Positions 17,254-27,668 of a DNA stretch of 64,000 bases are shown here, in pieces. A program made the translations under genes and the position numbers. The notes under the pieces were generated by a model. It was not told the origin of the DNA. It worked only from the letters and a program-made list of their open reading frames with translations, and searched no databases. Where the stretch lies: assembly GCA_036405135.1 (NCBI GenBank), contig DASWYF010000013.1:62001-126000 (forward strand), read 5' to 3'. Each line of letters begins with the position of its first letter. The first letter of the stretch is position 1. This DNA comes from Verrucomicrobiia bacterium (lineage in GTDB: Bacteria; Verrucomicrobiota; Verrucomicrobiia; Limisphaerales; JAEYXS01).

Positions 17254-17913
17254 ATGAAAACTTTCCACTCTTTGTTGAGAACCTGTCTGGTGGCCCTATG
17301 CCTCTTCCTCGCGCATGGCTACGCTATGCAGGCGGCCGACTCCATCGTCTGGCATGCAGAGTCGAACACCTTGGATGCGGACATAGACAACAAACCGCTC
17401 TCCGCGGTGGCTGCGGACATCAAGAAGGCGACCGGACGTGACATCCATGTGCCACCGGGCATGAGCAAGATGGTTTCCGTGAAGTTCACGGGTAAATCGA
17501 CCAGCGAAGGGCTTTCCCGTATCTTGGATGGTTTCAATTACTACACCGAGACACACGAGAACGTGACGCGGATCGTCATCATTGATCCGAACAATGTGGC
17601 AACCGCCCCGACAGTCGCCCGCTCGACCATTCCCCGACCTCCTTCGCCAGGGGGTGCCGGTGCTTTCAAAGCGCCTCCTGCGACATCACCTGCAGGGGGG
17701 GGTGGCGGCAGCCTTTTCGGGAATCGCGACAGCCGGGGGACGGGTCTGCTGGGAAGCGGGGGCGCCGCAGGCAGCAGTGCAAGTGATCGAGCCAAGCAAC
17801 AGGCCGCACAGGAAGCATTGAGAGAACTTTACAAGAGTGGAGGCGGTTCCCCACGTGGAGACCGCCCACGGGATGGTGGCTCGGATAGCGGGCGTTCCCG
17901 GAATCCTCGTTGA
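17254..17913 (+). CDS. Secreted protein with secretin/TonB short N-terminal (STN)-like domain
   Basis: A 219-residue protein with a signal peptide ending near MQAADS. Residues about 35-115 read as one STN-type unit (NKPLSAVAADIKKATGRDI, then VSVKFTGKSTSEGLSRIL and RIVIID), the fold found at the N-terminus of secretins and TonB-dependent sensors. The rest is a Pro/Gly/Ser/Arg-rich tail, very likely disordered. No secretin barrel follows, so it is probably a free-standing periplasmic protein. The function is unknown. It stands between the sulfatases and the sigma-54 activator with its own spacing. Confidence 0.6.
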   Translation: MKTFHSLLRTCLVALCLFLAHGYAMQAADSIVWHAESNTLDADIDNKPLSAVAADIKKATGRDIHVPPGMSKMVSVKFTGKSTSEGLSRILDGFNYYTETHENVTRIVIIDPNNVATAPTVARSTIPRPPSPGGAGAFKAPPATSPAGGGGGSLFGNRDSRGTGLLGSGGAAGSSASDRAKQQAAQEALRELYKSGGGSPRGDRPRDGGSDSGRSRNPR

Positions 17914-18023
17914 TCTGCCAGTTTGCGTGTCATCTTCTTCTGCATTCGCGGTCACGCGTGTGAATCCTGCTTGCGGTATTCTTCTCTCCTCCGCTTACTT
18001 GCGTTGCGCCACATGGCGCATTC

Positions 18024-19526
18024 ATGGATAGCAACGCACCTGCCAATGAACTCGAACAACTTCGCCAGCGACTGGCGGAGATGGAAACGTTGCTGAAAAG
18101 CCAGCAACAGCTCGAGCAGATCTTGGGCAAGCGCGAGGAGCTTTATCGCACGGTGCTGGAGAGTCTCACCGAGGGCATCCTCATCACGAATCACGAGAGC
18201 CAGATCATTTACGCGAATGCCCGGCTTGAAGAGATCACGGGTTACTCGAAGGATGAAGTGCTCGGCCTGGTGAGTTACAAGCTACTCCTGCCGGAGAAAG
18301 AATGGGCCATCATGGAGAGGCGTTTAAAGGAGCGCCTCGGCGGCAAGGAGGAGGAATACGAGCATGAGATCCGGCGCAAGGACGGCAGCATGCACTGGAT
18401 CCGTGTGCGCGCGACGCCGTATCGCAATGCCCAAGGCGAGATCATCGGCACGGTAGGCGCGCTCAGTTGCATCCAGACGCAGAAAGATTTGGAGCTGGAG
18501 AACGAGTATCTGCTGAGCGAAATCAAATCGCACACGAACACGTGCAACATTGTCGGCACCAGTCCGGCATTGCTGAAAGTGTTGCAGCAGATCGGTGTCG
18601 TAGCTCCGACGGAGGCAACGGTGCTCATCCTTGGTGAATCTGGCACGGGCAAGGAACTCGTTGCTCGTGACATCCATGAGCATAGCGGGCGCAAAGGGCG
18701 TCCGCTCGTGAAGGTGAATTGTGCGTCCATCCCCAAGGAACTGTTCGAGAGCGAATTCTTCGGTCACGTGCGCGGTGCATTCACTGGCGCGGTGAAAGAT
18801 CGCGTGGGCCGCTTTGAATTGGCGGATGGCGGCACGCTGTTCCTCGATGAGATCGGTGAAATACCTTTGGATTTGCAGGCGAAACTGCTGCGTGTGTTGC
18901 AGGAAGGGACGTTCGAGCGGGTAGGGGAGGAGCGCACGCGCAAGACGAACATCCGCCTCATCGCCGCGACGAATCGTGATCTTTTGAGTGAAGCGAAGGC
19001 AGGTCGGTTCCGCCTCGATTTATATTATCGCCTCAGCGTGTTCCCCATAGAGCTGCCGCCCTTGCGCGATCGTCGCGAGGACATCCCCTCACTCACGGAA
19101 CATTTCCTGAAACAATCCGCCAAGCGCATGCTCGTGCCGTTGCCGAAGCTGGCCAAGGTGCATGTGCGCGAACTGATGGCTTATGACTGGCCGGGGAACG
19201 TGCGGGAATTGCAGAACGTGGTGGAACGCGCCGTCATTCTTTCCAGGAGCGGTGGATTGCGCTTCGATCTGGGCAACACATTATCACGCCCGTTGCCTGC
19301 GGTGTCGCCGGTCACTTCACCCCTGACGATAGATGCTCAAGCTGGGCTTACGCTGGCCGACTTGAAGGCTCGCGAGCGGGAGTTGATTCTCGCCACGCTG
19401 CAAAAGACGAATGGTAAAGTTTACGGAACCGATGGCGCCGCCGCCAAGTTGGGCCTCAAGCCGACCACCCTCGTCTCCAAGATCAAGAAGCTCGGCTTGA
19501 AGAAGCATGTGACGGTGAGCGGTTAG
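18024..19526 (+). CDS. Sigma-54-dependent transcriptional activator with PAS domain
   Basis: A 500-residue enhancer-binding protein. A short coiled coil (residues 8-38) leads into a PAS domain with PAC tail (about 40-160). The AAA+ core follows with Walker A GESGTGKE, the sigma-54 contact loop GAFTGA, Walker [12 protein letters not shown] and the arginine-finger region. The C-terminal helix-turn-helix is of the Fis type ([20 protein letters not shown]). The architecture is that of FhlA/NorR-like activators that sense through PAS rather than a phosphorylated receiver. Its targets are not shown by the sequence, and no partner kinase is adjacent. It converges on trkH with a 27-base gap. Confidence 0.9.
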   Translation: MDSNAPANELEQLRQRLAEMETLLKSQQQLEQILGKREELYRTVLESLTEGILITNHESQIIYANARLEEITGYSKDEVLGLVSYKLLLPEKEWAIMERRLKERLGGKEEEYEHEIRRKDGSMHWIRVRATPYRNAQGEIIGTVGALSCIQTQKDLELENEYLLSEIKSHTNTCNIVGTSPALLKVLQQIGVVAPTEATVLILGESGTGKELVARDIHEHSGRKGRPLVKVNCASIPKELFESEFFGHVRGAFTGAVKDRVGRFELADGGTLFLDEIGEIPLDLQAKLLRVLQEGTFERVGEERTRKTNIRLIAATNRDLLSEAKAGRFRLDLYYRLSVFPIELPPLRDRREDIPSLTEHFLKQSAKRMLVPLPKLAKVHVRELMAYDWPGNVRELQNVVERAVILSRSGGLRFDLGNTLSRPLPAVSPVTSPLTIDAQAGLTLADLKARERELILATLQKTNGKVYGTDGAAAKLGLKPTTLVSKIKKLGLKKHVTVSG

Positions 19527-19553
19527 AGCGGCTTCAAAAGCGCGCCTGATCAC

Positions 19554-21026
19554 TCAATACCGTTTCCACAAAGAGGGGGCGAAGAGCACCAGGATCGCGA
19601 AGAATTCCAGACGTCCGAGGATCATCAGCAAACTCAGCAGGAGATGCGTCAGCGGGCTGAGGAAACCGAAATTCTGAGTCGGCCCCACGGCACCCAATCC
19701 GGGGCCGATATTGAACAGGGTAGCCATGACAGCGGAGAAACACGATTCGATGTCCAGCCCCGGTTCCAGCAGGCTGACGAGGCCCGTGCCCAAGGCCACG
19801 GTCACTCCGGCGAGCGCGATGAAAAAGATGGTTTGTGCGCGCAACTGCTCATCCGTCGCATTGCCGTTCAGGCTCAGGCGGATGACCTGATTGGGGCGGA
19901 AGGCCAGGATGGTCTCCAGCCGCACGATCTTGAAGAAGAGCAGCCAGCGGCTGACCTTGATGCCGCCCGAAGTCGAGCCGGCGCAACCGCCCACACACAT
20001 CAAAAAGATCAGGGCCAACCGGGAAAAATGCGGCCATTGATCGAAGTCAGCCGTCGCAAAACCTGAGGTGGTGACAATGGTGACCACCTGAAACAGGGAA
20101 TCACGTAACGCGCTGCCGAACGAGCGGTCATAACCCAGCACCCAAAGGTCCAAGGCGATGATCAGGGTGCTTGCGGCCACCAAGATCAGGAAAGCCTGCG
20201 TCTCCTCCTCCTTCTTCCAACGTTCCCATTTGCCACGCAACAGCCAGGCGTAAAGCATGAAGCTGATGCCGCCGATAAGCATGAAGATCACCAGCCACAG
20301 CTCGATGGCGAAACTGTCAAAAGCGGCCACACTGGCGTTCCGCGTGCTGAAACCGCCGGTGGAGATGGCGGCAAAAGCGTGATTGATGGCGTCAAACCAG
20401 TCCATACCCAGCACAATGAGGCCGATAAAACAGATCACGCTTAGTCCCAGATAAATCTGCCACAGTCGTGCGGCCACATCGCGGATGCGAGCCTGGACAC
20501 CTTCCCCGGACTTGGCCGAGGACTCATGGCGGAACAGGGCCTTGCTGCCGACTCCCAAATATGTCAGCAGCGCCACGAACAGCACCAGGATGCCCAGGCC
20601 GCCCAACCATTGGGTAAGGGAACGCCAGAGCAGGATGCTGCGCGGCAAGATCTCAACATCGCTGAAGACGGAGGCCCCGGTGGTGGTGAAGCCGGAGACG
20701 GCTTCAAAAAAAGCCTCGGAAGGGGTGAGCCGAGCCTCGGAAAAGATGTATGGCAGTGCGCCATACGCACTGCATACCAGCCAGCTCATGCCTACCACCG
20801 CGATGGCTTCCTTTCTGAGCAGTTCGCTTTTCTCGCCCCGGCCCAGATAGATGAGCAATACGCCGGTGCCGGCCGTGAGCAGGGAAGATATCCAGAATCC
20901 CTCGATCGCATCGAACCCATCGCGCCGTACGTCCAGCAGATAGGCCAGTCCAAGGCAGATGAACATCATCCCGCCCAGCAGCAGCAGCAGCGTACCCATC
21001 AGCTTGCTCAGGAGGCGCAGGTTCAT
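19554..21026 (-). CDS. trkH: Trk-type potassium uptake membrane subunit
   Basis: A 490-residue polytopic protein of the TrkH/KtrB superfamily. Four P-loop-like segments can be seen, with selectivity-filter glycines in [31 protein letters not shown] and a fourth near [10 protein letters not shown]. It forms the K+ translocating channel in the inner membrane and needs the cytoplasmic TrkA subunit, whose gene overlaps the start of this one by four bases. The gene is the last of the pyruvate carboxylase-trkA-trkH run. Confidence 0.93.
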   Translation of the reverse strand: MNLRLLSKLMGTLLLLLGGMMFICLGLAYLLDVRRDGFDAIEGFWISSLLTAGTGVLLIYLGRGEKSELLRKEAIAVVGMSWLVCSAYGALPYIFSEARLTPSEAFFEAVSGFTTTGASVFSDVEILPRSILLWRSLTQWLGGLGILVLFVALLTYLGVGSKALFRHESSAKSGEGVQARIRDVAARLWQIYLGLSVICFIGLIVLGMDWFDAINHAFAAISTGGFSTRNASVAAFDSFAIELWLVIFMLIGGISFMLYAWLLRGKWERWKKEEETQAFLILVAASTLIIALDLWVLGYDRSFGSALRDSLFQVVTIVTTSGFATADFDQWPHFSRLALIFLMCVGGCAGSTSGGIKVSRWLLFFKIVRLETILAFRPNQVIRLSLNGNATDEQLRAQTIFFIALAGVTVALGTGLVSLLEPGLDIESCFSAVMATLFNIGPGLGAVGPTQNFGFLSPLTHLLLSLLMILGRLEFFAILVLFAPSLWKRY

Positions 21027-22378
21027 TGATCGGTCAGCATTTTGACCATCGGTTTCCGGGCTGAAGGGGATACCATGGCGTAGACGGTATCTCCGGCCAG
21101 AATGGTGTCCTCGGCGGAAGGGACCATCGCCTCCTGCCCGCGCAGCATGGCCACCAGGCCGCTGCCTTCCGGCCAGGGAATCTTCGATACCTTCTTGCCC
21201 ACAGTGCTGCTCTGTTCGGAAACCGTGAGCTCCAGCACCTCGGATCCGCCAGCCAGGGTGAGCACTACGTGGAATTTCTCCGAGGTGATGAAACGCATGA
21301 GGTCACGGCTGGTCGCCACTCGTGGGCTGACCGCCCCCATGATGCCCAGTTGCGTGCTGTTGCGGGAGATGACGTTCGCGTAGTCCGCACGGTGGATGAG
21401 CGCCAGCGTGTATTTTGTCCCCAAACTTTTCGCCTGCAGGCATGTCATCACGTTGTCCTCATCATCGCGCGAGGTGGCGATGAAGAAATCCGCATCGCCG
21501 ACCTGTTCTTCGCGTAATTGCTGGAGCGAGGTGGCGTCGCCATTGATGACCACTGTGTTCTGCAAGATTTCAGACAGTTCGCGGCACTTCTTCGGGTCAA
21601 GCTCCATGATGCGCACGCGGTAGTTGCCGCTTTCCAGCATCTGCGCCAGCGCGCAACCGGTCTCACCCCCGCCGAATATGACGACATTGAACTGGCGGTT
21701 CTGCTGGCTCTCCGGATTCAGCAGGGAACGCACCTCTGGCAGACGATTGGGATCGCCGAACAGAGTCACCAGGTCCCCGGCGAGCAGTTGGTCGTTGGCC
21801 CTTGGGATGATCTGCAAGCCGTTCCGCTGGATGGAGGCCACACGCACGCGGGTGGGCAGGCTGATCTCCCTCAAGGTTTTGCCTGCAGCCGGGCTGATGG
21901 CGGAGAGCTGCACCTGCAGGAGTTCCACCCGGCCGCGGGCGATCTCCTCCACCAGCAGGCACTCCGGGTTGCGCACGAACTTGGCCAGTTCCACTGCTGC
22001 CAGCCGCTCGGAACTGAAGAGGTAATCTATCTTGAAATGCGCTTTGTAGTCGAAGAGCCACTCTTCCCGTTGCAAGGCGCCGTGAACCCGGGCGATCGCT
22101 TTTTTCGCGCCCATGGACTTGGCCAGGGAGGCGGAGACGAGGTTCGTATTGTCATCGCTGCTCAGCGCCAGGAACAGATCGCACTCGGCAGTGTTTGCCT
22201 CGGCGAGCGTCGTCACCGAGGCACCGTTGCCGCAGAGGATATGGATGTCGAGCAGCTCGTTCAGCTCGTCAGCGAGCGCTTCTGACTGCTCGATCAGGAT
22301 GATGTTGTGCAACCGGCTGGACAGGCTCTCCGCGAGATGCCGGCCCACTTCGCCCGCGCCTACTATGATGATATTCAC
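21023..22378 (-). CDS. trkA: Trk potassium uptake regulatory subunit
   Basis: A 451-residue cytoplasmic protein with two tandem RCK modules. Each begins with a Rossmann nucleotide-binding motif: IVGAGEVGRHLAESL at residues 4-18 and IFGGGETGCALAQML near 233. Each is followed by a TrkA-C domain. It gates TrkH in response to NAD(H)/ATP-type ligands in known systems. The four-base overlap with trkH shows translational coupling. Pyruvate carboxylase ends only 13 bases upstream on the same strand. Confidence 0.93.
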   Translation of the reverse strand: MNIIIVGAGEVGRHLAESLSSRLHNIILIEQSEALADELNELLDIHILCGNGASVTTLAEANTAECDLFLALSSDDNTNLVSASLAKSMGAKKAIARVHGALQREEWLFDYKAHFKIDYLFSSERLAAVELAKFVRNPECLLVEEIARGRVELLQVQLSAISPAAGKTLREISLPTRVRVASIQRNGLQIIPRANDQLLAGDLVTLFGDPNRLPEVRSLLNPESQQNRQFNVVIFGGGETGCALAQMLESGNYRVRIMELDPKKCRELSEILQNTVVINGDATSLQQLREEQVGDADFFIATSRDDEDNVMTCLQAKSLGTKYTLALIHRADYANVISRNSTQLGIMGAVSPRVATSRDLMRFITSEKFHVVLTLAGGSEVLELTVSEQSSTVGKKVSKIPWPEGSGLVAMLRGQEAMVPSAEDTILAGDTVYAMVSPSARKPMVKMLTDQ

Positions 22379-22391
22379 TGTGCTTGTCTCG

Positions 22392-25300
22392 TCATGCTCG
22401 CAGCTTGATCAGCAGATCCTTGCTCTCCACGGTCTCGCCGACTTGCGCATGAATGGCGTCCACCACGCCGTCCACTGGCGAGGTCACGGTGGTCTGCATC
22501 TTCATCGCTTCCATCATCAGGAGCTTGTCGCCCTTGGCAATCTTCTGGCCAACGGTCACGGAGATGGCGGCCACGAGGCCCGGGATCGGTGCGCCGACTT
22601 GCGACGGATCGCTGATGTCTGCCTTGCTGCGCGTCTTGCTCGAGGGCGCGACCTTCTTGTCCTGCACATACGCTTCGCGCGTCTGGCCGTTCAATTCATA
22701 CGTCACTGTGCGGCGACCGTCTTTGTCCGGCTCGCTCACGTTCACGAGTTTCACGACGAGCGTCTTGCCTTCTTCGATGCTCACCGAGATCTCTTCGCCA
22801 CGGCGCAGGCCGTAGTAGAAGGACGGTGTGGGTAGCACGCTCACATCGCTATATTCGCGCGCATGCTTGGCGAAGTCCGTGAACACCTGCGGATACATCA
22901 GGTAGCTGAACACGTCGTCTTCCGTGACTTCGCGTTTGAGCTTCTCGGCGAGTTCCTTGCGGATCTTGTCGAAGTTCGCGGGTGTGGCGACGGCACCGGG
23001 CACCACGCCCTTCTCGTAATTCTTCTTCGCTTCGGCGTAACGCTTTTCACCGAGCACCACGCGCGAGACATCGGCGGGGAAGCCGCCTTCCGGCCAACCC
23101 AAACCGCCACTGAGCATGTCGATCACGCTCTCGGGGAACGGCGTCGCGCCGGGTTCGAGATTCACGACGTCTGCGGGCTTGATACCACGGCTGAACAGGA
23201 AGAGGGCCATATCACCCACGACCTTGCTGCTCGGCGTCACCTTCACGATGTCGCCGAAGAGTTGGTTCACTTCTGCATACGTGCGGGCGATCTCCGGCCA
23301 ACGATGCGAAACACCCATGCTGGCGGCCTGTTCCTTGAGGTTCGTGTATTGGCCGCCGGGCATCTCGTGCAGATACACTTCCGCACTGCCAGTCTTCGGC
23401 GCGGTATCGAACGGCGTGTAATACTCGCGCACCTTTTCCCAGTAATCAGAGAATTCGTTCAACGCATCGATGTTCAACAACGTATCGCGCGTGGTGTGTT
23501 GCAGTGCGGCCACGGTGGAGTTCAAGTTCGGCTGCGAGGTGCTGCCGGACATAGAAGCCATCGCGAGATCCACGATGTCCACACCCGCTTCACTGGCGTT
23601 CAAGATCGCGGCGGATTGCGTGCCTGCCGTGTCATGCGTGTGGAAGTGAATCGGCATGCCGACTTCTTCGCGCAGCGCCTTCACGAGCTTCTTCGCCGCG
23701 AACGGACGGCACAGGCCCGCCATGTCCTTGATGGCGAGGAAATGCGCGCCCATCTTCTCCAGCTCCTTCGCGAGCTTCACGTAATACTTGAGCGAATACT
23801 TGTCGCGCTTCTCATCGAGGATGTCGCCGGTGTAGCAGATCGCCGCTTCGCAGATCGCGTGCGTGTCCTGCACGGATTCCATCGCCACCTTGAGATTCGG
23901 CAGATAGTTCAGCGAATCGAAGATACGGAAGATGTCCATGCCGGAAGCTGCCGCGTGCTTAACGAAACCAGCCACGACATTCTCCGGGTAATTGCTGTAA
24001 CCCACGGCGTTCGAGCCGCGGAAAAGCATCTGGAAACAGATGTTCGGGATCTTCGTGCGCAGATCGCGCAAGCGTTCCCACGGGTCTTCATTCAGGAAGC
24101 GCATGGACGTATCGAACGTCGCACCGCCCCACATCTCCAGGGAGAACAAGCCTGTCTTCACATCGCCCAAACGGCGGGCGAGGGCATCCGAGCAAGCGAG
24201 CATGTCATAGCTGCGCACGCGCGTGGCCATGAGGGATTGATGTGCATCGCGGAACGTCGTGTCCGTGACGAGCAGGCGCTTTTGCTTCAACGTCCATTCC
24301 GCAAATTTCTTCGGCCCGAGTTCCAGCAAGAGATCGCGTGTGCCTTTCGGAATCACTTGTGTGCGCTCGAAGGTTGGTGAAGGCGCGAGTTCGATGAGCT
24401 TCGTGGGCTTGTAACCCTTCGCATGCGGGTTGCCGTTCACGATGACGTTGCCGAGGAAGTTCAGGATCTTCGTGGCGCGATCGCGCTTGAGTTTGAACGC
24501 GAACAGCTCAGGCGTCGTATCAATGAGCGTCGTCGTGGCTTGACCCGTCTGGAACTGCGTGTGGCGGATGACGTTTTCCAGGAAGGGTATGTTCGTCTTC
24601 ACGCCGCGGATGCGGAATTCGGATAGCGCGCGATCCATGCGATCCATCGCGATGTCATACGTGCGGCCGCTGGCGATGACCTTCACGAGCATGGAGTCGT
24701 AGAACGGCGTGATGACCGCTCCGCTGTAACCCATGCCGCCATCCAGACGGATGCCGAAACCACCGGGTGAACGATACGCGAGGATCTTGCCGTAATCCGG
24801 CATGAACTTGTTCTCCGGATCTTCCGTGGTCACGCGGCATTGGATAGCGTAACCGTTGCGCGGAATCTCGTTCTGCCCCGGCAAACCGATCTCGCGGGAG
24901 TGCAGGCTGTAGCCCTGCGCGATGAGCATCTGCGCACGCACAAGGTCGATGCCCGTGATGACTTCCGTGACCGTGTGCTCCACCTGGATGCGCGGGTTCA
25001 TCTCGATGAAGAACCACTCGTGCTTGTCCAGATCGTAGAGGAATTCCACCGTGCCCGCGTTGTCATACTTGATCTCGCGGGCCATGCGGGCGGCGGCATC
25101 GCAAAGGTCTTTGATGACATGCTCCGGCAGGCCAAAGCTCGGCGCGACTTCCACAACCTTCTGGTGACGACGCTGCACCGAGCAATCGCGCTCGTGTAGG
25201 TGGATGACATTGCCGTGCTGGTCGCCGAGGATCTGCACCTCGATGTGCTTAGCGCGGGGTATGTATTTCTCGAGGAACACGGCCGGATTGCCGAACGCGC

Positions 25301-25946
25301 GACCCGCTTCCGCCTGCGCTTCATCCAAAAGATTCGCGAGATCGCCGGCCTTCAGCACCACGCGCATACCGCGACCGCCACCGCCGAAGGCGGCCTTGAT
25401 GATGAGCGGGAAACCGATCTGCTTCGCCAGCTTCAACGCCTCGTCACGATCCGAGATGGGCTCTTCCGTTCCTTGCAGCACTGGCACGCCGATCTTTTGC
25501 GCCAGCGCACGGGCAGCGGTCTTGTCACCCATCATCTCGAGCAACTCAGGACGTGGCCCGACGAACGTGATTCCCGCCTTCGCACAAGCGCGGGCAAACG
25601 CCGGATTCTCGCTCAGGAAGCCGTAACCGGGGTGGATCGCCTCCACGCCTTTTTCCTTGGCGAGGGCCACGATGCCGTCGATGTCCAAGTAAGCCGCCAC
25701 GGGCCCTTTGCCCTGGCCCACGAGGTAGGATTCATCCGCCTTGAAACGGTGCATGCAGAAGCGGTCCTCCTGCGCATACACGGCCACCGTGCGCAGGCCG
25801 AGTTCGGTCGCTGCACGGAAAATGCGGATGGCGATCTCCGAGCGATTCGCCGCCATCAATTTCTTGAAGGGCTTCGGTCCCGCTACTGCTGTCTCTTCCG
25901 CTGCTTTGGCTGCTTTCTTCATGGCTGTTCCGGATGCTGAACTCAT
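22392..25946 (-). CDS. pyc: Pyruvate carboxylase
   Basis: An 1184-residue single-chain biotin enzyme, slightly longer than usual (about 1150) because of an Ala/Lys-rich N-terminal lead of some 28 residues. The biotin carboxylase domain runs from about 28 to 480 (AFGGGGRGMRVV ATP-grasp loop, EMNPRIQVEHTVTE). The carboxyltransferase TIM barrel runs from about 560 to 830 (TFRDAHQSLMATRVR, AIKDMAGLC, HFHTHDTAG). The biotin carrier domain at the C-terminus has MEAMKM with Lys about 1149. It makes oxaloacetate from pyruvate and bicarbonate in the cytoplasm. Transcription would continue into trkA and trkH. Confidence 0.95.
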   Translation of the reverse strand: MSSASGTAMKKAAKAAEETAVAGPKPFKKLMAANRSEIAIRIFRAATELGLRTVAVYAQEDRFCMHRFKADESYLVGQGKGPVAAYLDIDGIVALAKEKGVEAIHPGYGFLSENPAFARACAKAGITFVGPRPELLEMMGDKTAARALAQKIGVPVLQGTEEPISDRDEALKLAKQIGFPLIIKAAFGGGGRGMRVVLKAGDLANLLDEAQAEAGRAFGNPAVFLEKYIPRAKHIEVQILGDQHGNVIHLHERDCSVQRRHQKVVEVAPSFGLPEHVIKDLCDAAARMAREIKYDNAGTVEFLYDLDKHEWFFIEMNPRIQVEHTVTEVITGIDLVRAQMLIAQGYSLHSREIGLPGQNEIPRNGYAIQCRVTTEDPENKFMPDYGKILAYRSPGGFGIRLDGGMGYSGAVITPFYDSMLVKVIASGRTYDIAMDRMDRALSEFRIRGVKTNIPFLENVIRHTQFQTGQATTTLIDTTPELFAFKLKRDRATKILNFLGNVIVNGNPHAKGYKPTKLIELAPSPTFERTQVIPKGTRDLLLELGPKKFAEWTLKQKRLLVTDTTFRDAHQSLMATRVRSYDMLACSDALARRLGDVKTGLFSLEMWGGATFDTSMRFLNEDPWERLRDLRTKIPNICFQMLFRGSNAVGYSNYPENVVAGFVKHAAASGMDIFRIFDSLNYLPNLKVAMESVQDTHAICEAAICYTGDILDEKRDKYSLKYYVKLAKELEKMGAHFLAIKDMAGLCRPFAAKKLVKALREEVGMPIHFHTHDTAGTQSAAILNASEAGVDIVDLAMASMSGSTSQPNLNSTVAALQHTTRDTLLNIDALNEFSDYWEKVREYYTPFDTAPKTGSAEVYLHEMPGGQYTNLKEQAASMGVSHRWPEIARTYAEVNQLFGDIVKVTPSSKVVGDMALFLFSRGIKPADVVNLEPGATPFPESVIDMLSGGLGWPEGGFPADVSRVVLGEKRYAEAKKNYEKGVVPGAVATPANFDKIRKELAEKLKREVTEDDVFSYLMYPQVFTDFAKHAREYSDVSVLPTPSFYYGLRRGEEISVSIEEGKTLVVKLVNVSEPDKDGRRTVTYELNGQTREAYVQDKKVAPSSKTRSKADISDPSQVGAPIPGLVAAISVTVGQKIAKGDKLLMMEAMKMQTTVTSPVDGVVDAIHAQVGETVESKDLLIKLRA

Positions 25947-26156
25947 ACTTTGAAATCGGCCCGCCTTTATACGGCAGCCGGGGAATCAAGGCAAAGGAAG
26001 AACTTTATGGCTGAGCTGCTTGCAGACATGGAAATGTGGTTTACGGTATACCATCTCAACCTCCCGTTAATTGGAAATATGGGGTGGTCAACCCATGCAC
26101 GGAAGCTGGGAAAGAGGCAAAGATGGCAGGCAAACCGAACAGCAGATGGACGTAGT

Positions 26157-26534
26157 ATGGCAAAGATATTAGTAGCGGATGATAACGACGTACTCCGCAA
26201 TGCTCTGGTCATGACCCTGGAGCAGATGGGATATGATGTAGAAGAGGCGCCGAACGGCAAGGTGGCCCTCGACTTGCAAAAGAAGTTTTTGGCTGACGTG
26301 CTGCTTACCGATCTTATCATGCCCGAAAAAGAGGGCTTGGAGATCATCCAGGAATTCCGGCGCCGTTATCCGAGCGTCATCATCATCGCCATGTCCGCCG
26401 GTGGCCGCATCCACATGAAGGATTTGTTGAAGGTCGCCAAACAACTTGGAGCCAATTTCGCCCTCTCCAAGCCGTTCTCCAATGACGAACTGGCCGAGAC
26501 GCTGAACAAGGCGCTTGTGAAACAGGAGGCTTAG
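26157..26534 (+). CDS. Stand-alone response regulator receiver protein
   Basis: A 125-residue CheY-like single-domain protein. KILVADDND gives the acidic pair, LLTDLIMPEKEG contains the phospho-acceptor Asp, the switch Ser is in IIAMSAGG and the conserved Lys is in FALSKPF. There is no output domain, so it must act by contact with another protein or in a phosphorelay. The long upstream open frame (from 25950) lacks family character; the ATG at 26157 begins the receiver exactly. No histidine kinase lies near it. Confidence 0.88.
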   Translation: MAKILVADDNDVLRNALVMTLEQMGYDVEEAPNGKVALDLQKKFLADVLLTDLIMPEKEGLEIIQEFRRRYPSVIIIAMSAGGRIHMKDLLKVAKQLGANFALSKPFSNDELAETLNKALVKQEA

Positions 26535-26558
26535 TTAGTAGGTCGACTAAGCGCTAAG

Positions 26559-26586
26559 CCCGTGCTGCCGGATTCCAGCCGGCAGT
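26559..26586. repeat. Dispersed palindromic repeat, family B, copy 2
   Basis: Identical over 28 bases to 8616-8643 (CTGCCGG ... CCGGCAG arms). It lies between the receiver gene and the SDR gene, 24 bases after the receiver stop. Confidence 0.85.
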
Positions 26587-26665
26587 AAGTGAGCGTCCGA
26601 CGTAGCGTTTTCCATTGTTTTCCATCCCATTTGCACTGGCGCACCTCCTGCACTAGTATCGGCCC

Positions 26666-27454
26666 ATGGATTTACGACTCACGGGTAAACTCGCTCTAGT
26701 CACCGGCTCCACCAAGGGCATCGGCTTTGCCATCGCCACCGATCTCGCCCGCGAAGGCGCTCGCGTCATCTTGAATGGCCGCTCGGAGAAATCCGTCGCC
26801 GAAGCCATCGTGGAACTCAAGAAGGCCGTTCCCAACGCCCTCATCGAGAGCTTCACCGGCGACCTCGCCACTGCGGAAGCCGCCGAAGCCTTGGTGAAGA
26901 AGTTTCCTCATGTCGAAATCCTCGTGAACAACCTCGGCATCTTCGAGCCGAAACCGTTCGAGGAAATCCCCGATGACGACTGGCGCCGCTTCTTCGAGGT
27001 GAACGTCCTAAGCGGCGTCCGCCTGAGCCGCGCTTACTTGACTGGCATGAAGCAGCGCAACTGGGGCCGCATCATCTTCATCAGCAGCGAGAGCGGCCTG
27101 CAGATCCCCGTGGAGATGATCCACTACGGCATGACGAAGACCGCCCAACTCGCTGTCTCCCGTGGCCTCGCCGAATCCTGCGCGGGCACCGCTGTCACCG
27201 TGAACTCCGTTTTGCCCGGCCCTACGCGCTCTGCAGGCGTGGAGGAATTCGTGAAAGAACTCAGCGGTGGCAAACCCTTCGCTGAATTCGAGAAAGAATT
27301 CTTCCAAACCGTCCGCCCCAGCTCGTTGCTGAAACGCTTCGAGACCCCTGAAGAGATCGCGGCCCTCGTCACCTTCGTCTGCAGCCCGAACGCCTCCGGC
27401 ATCAACGGCGCCGCCCTCCGCGTCGATGGCGGCGTAGCCCGCTCGTGTTTCTAA
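26666..27454 (+). CDS. SDR family NAD(P)-dependent oxidoreductase
   Basis: A 262-residue classical short-chain dehydrogenase. TGSTKGIGFAIA is the TGxxxGxG cofactor loop, NNLGIFEP replaces the usual NNAG, the catalytic Ser is in FISSESG and the YxxxK pair is in YGMTK. The C-terminal INGAALRVDGGVARS is the usual family ending. The substrate is unknown; the sequence resembles the 3-oxoacyl-ACP reductase-like group. It is a single gene followed by a family A repeat. Confidence 0.9.
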   Translation: MDLRLTGKLALVTGSTKGIGFAIATDLAREGARVILNGRSEKSVAEAIVELKKAVPNALIESFTGDLATAEAAEALVKKFPHVEILVNNLGIFEPKPFEEIPDDDWRRFFEVNVLSGVRLSRAYLTGMKQRNWGRIIFISSESGLQIPVEMIHYGMTKTAQLAVSRGLAESCAGTAVTVNSVLPGPTRSAGVEEFVKELSGGKPFAEFEKEFFQTVRPSSLLKRFETPEEIAALVTFVCSPNASGINGAALRVDGGVARSCF

Positions 27455-27508
27455 GGATATTTTCGTGAACCGATAATGGTTCGATTTCGAGAGCAGGCAA
27501 CAAATGTT

Positions 27509-27551
27509 CTCCCTCTCCCCTCAATGGGGAGAGGGGCAAGGGTGAGGGGTG
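27509..27551. repeat. Dispersed palindromic repeat, family A, copy 2
   Basis: CCCTCTCCCC and GGGGAGAGGG arms around TCAAT, followed by GCAAGGGTGAGGGGTGAGC. This is the most diverged of the four copies. It lies between the SDR gene and the phospholipase D gene. Confidence 0.8.
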
Positions 27552-27668
27552 AGCGCGCCAAGAGGTTTCTCTCGAGACAATACCTGCCTACGTTTATTCG
27601 CGTCCCTTTCCGTGTCCTCCATTTTTCCCTTTCCACTTTCCCCCCGTCTTCCACACTTCACCCCTCTG

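Noticed and set aside
22863-24380. Plus-strand open frame of 505 codons
   Set aside because: It lies entirely opposite the pyruvate carboxylase gene, whose domains are complete and certain; the antisense frame has no family features and is His/Arg-rich as expected from reverse reading of a high-GC gene.
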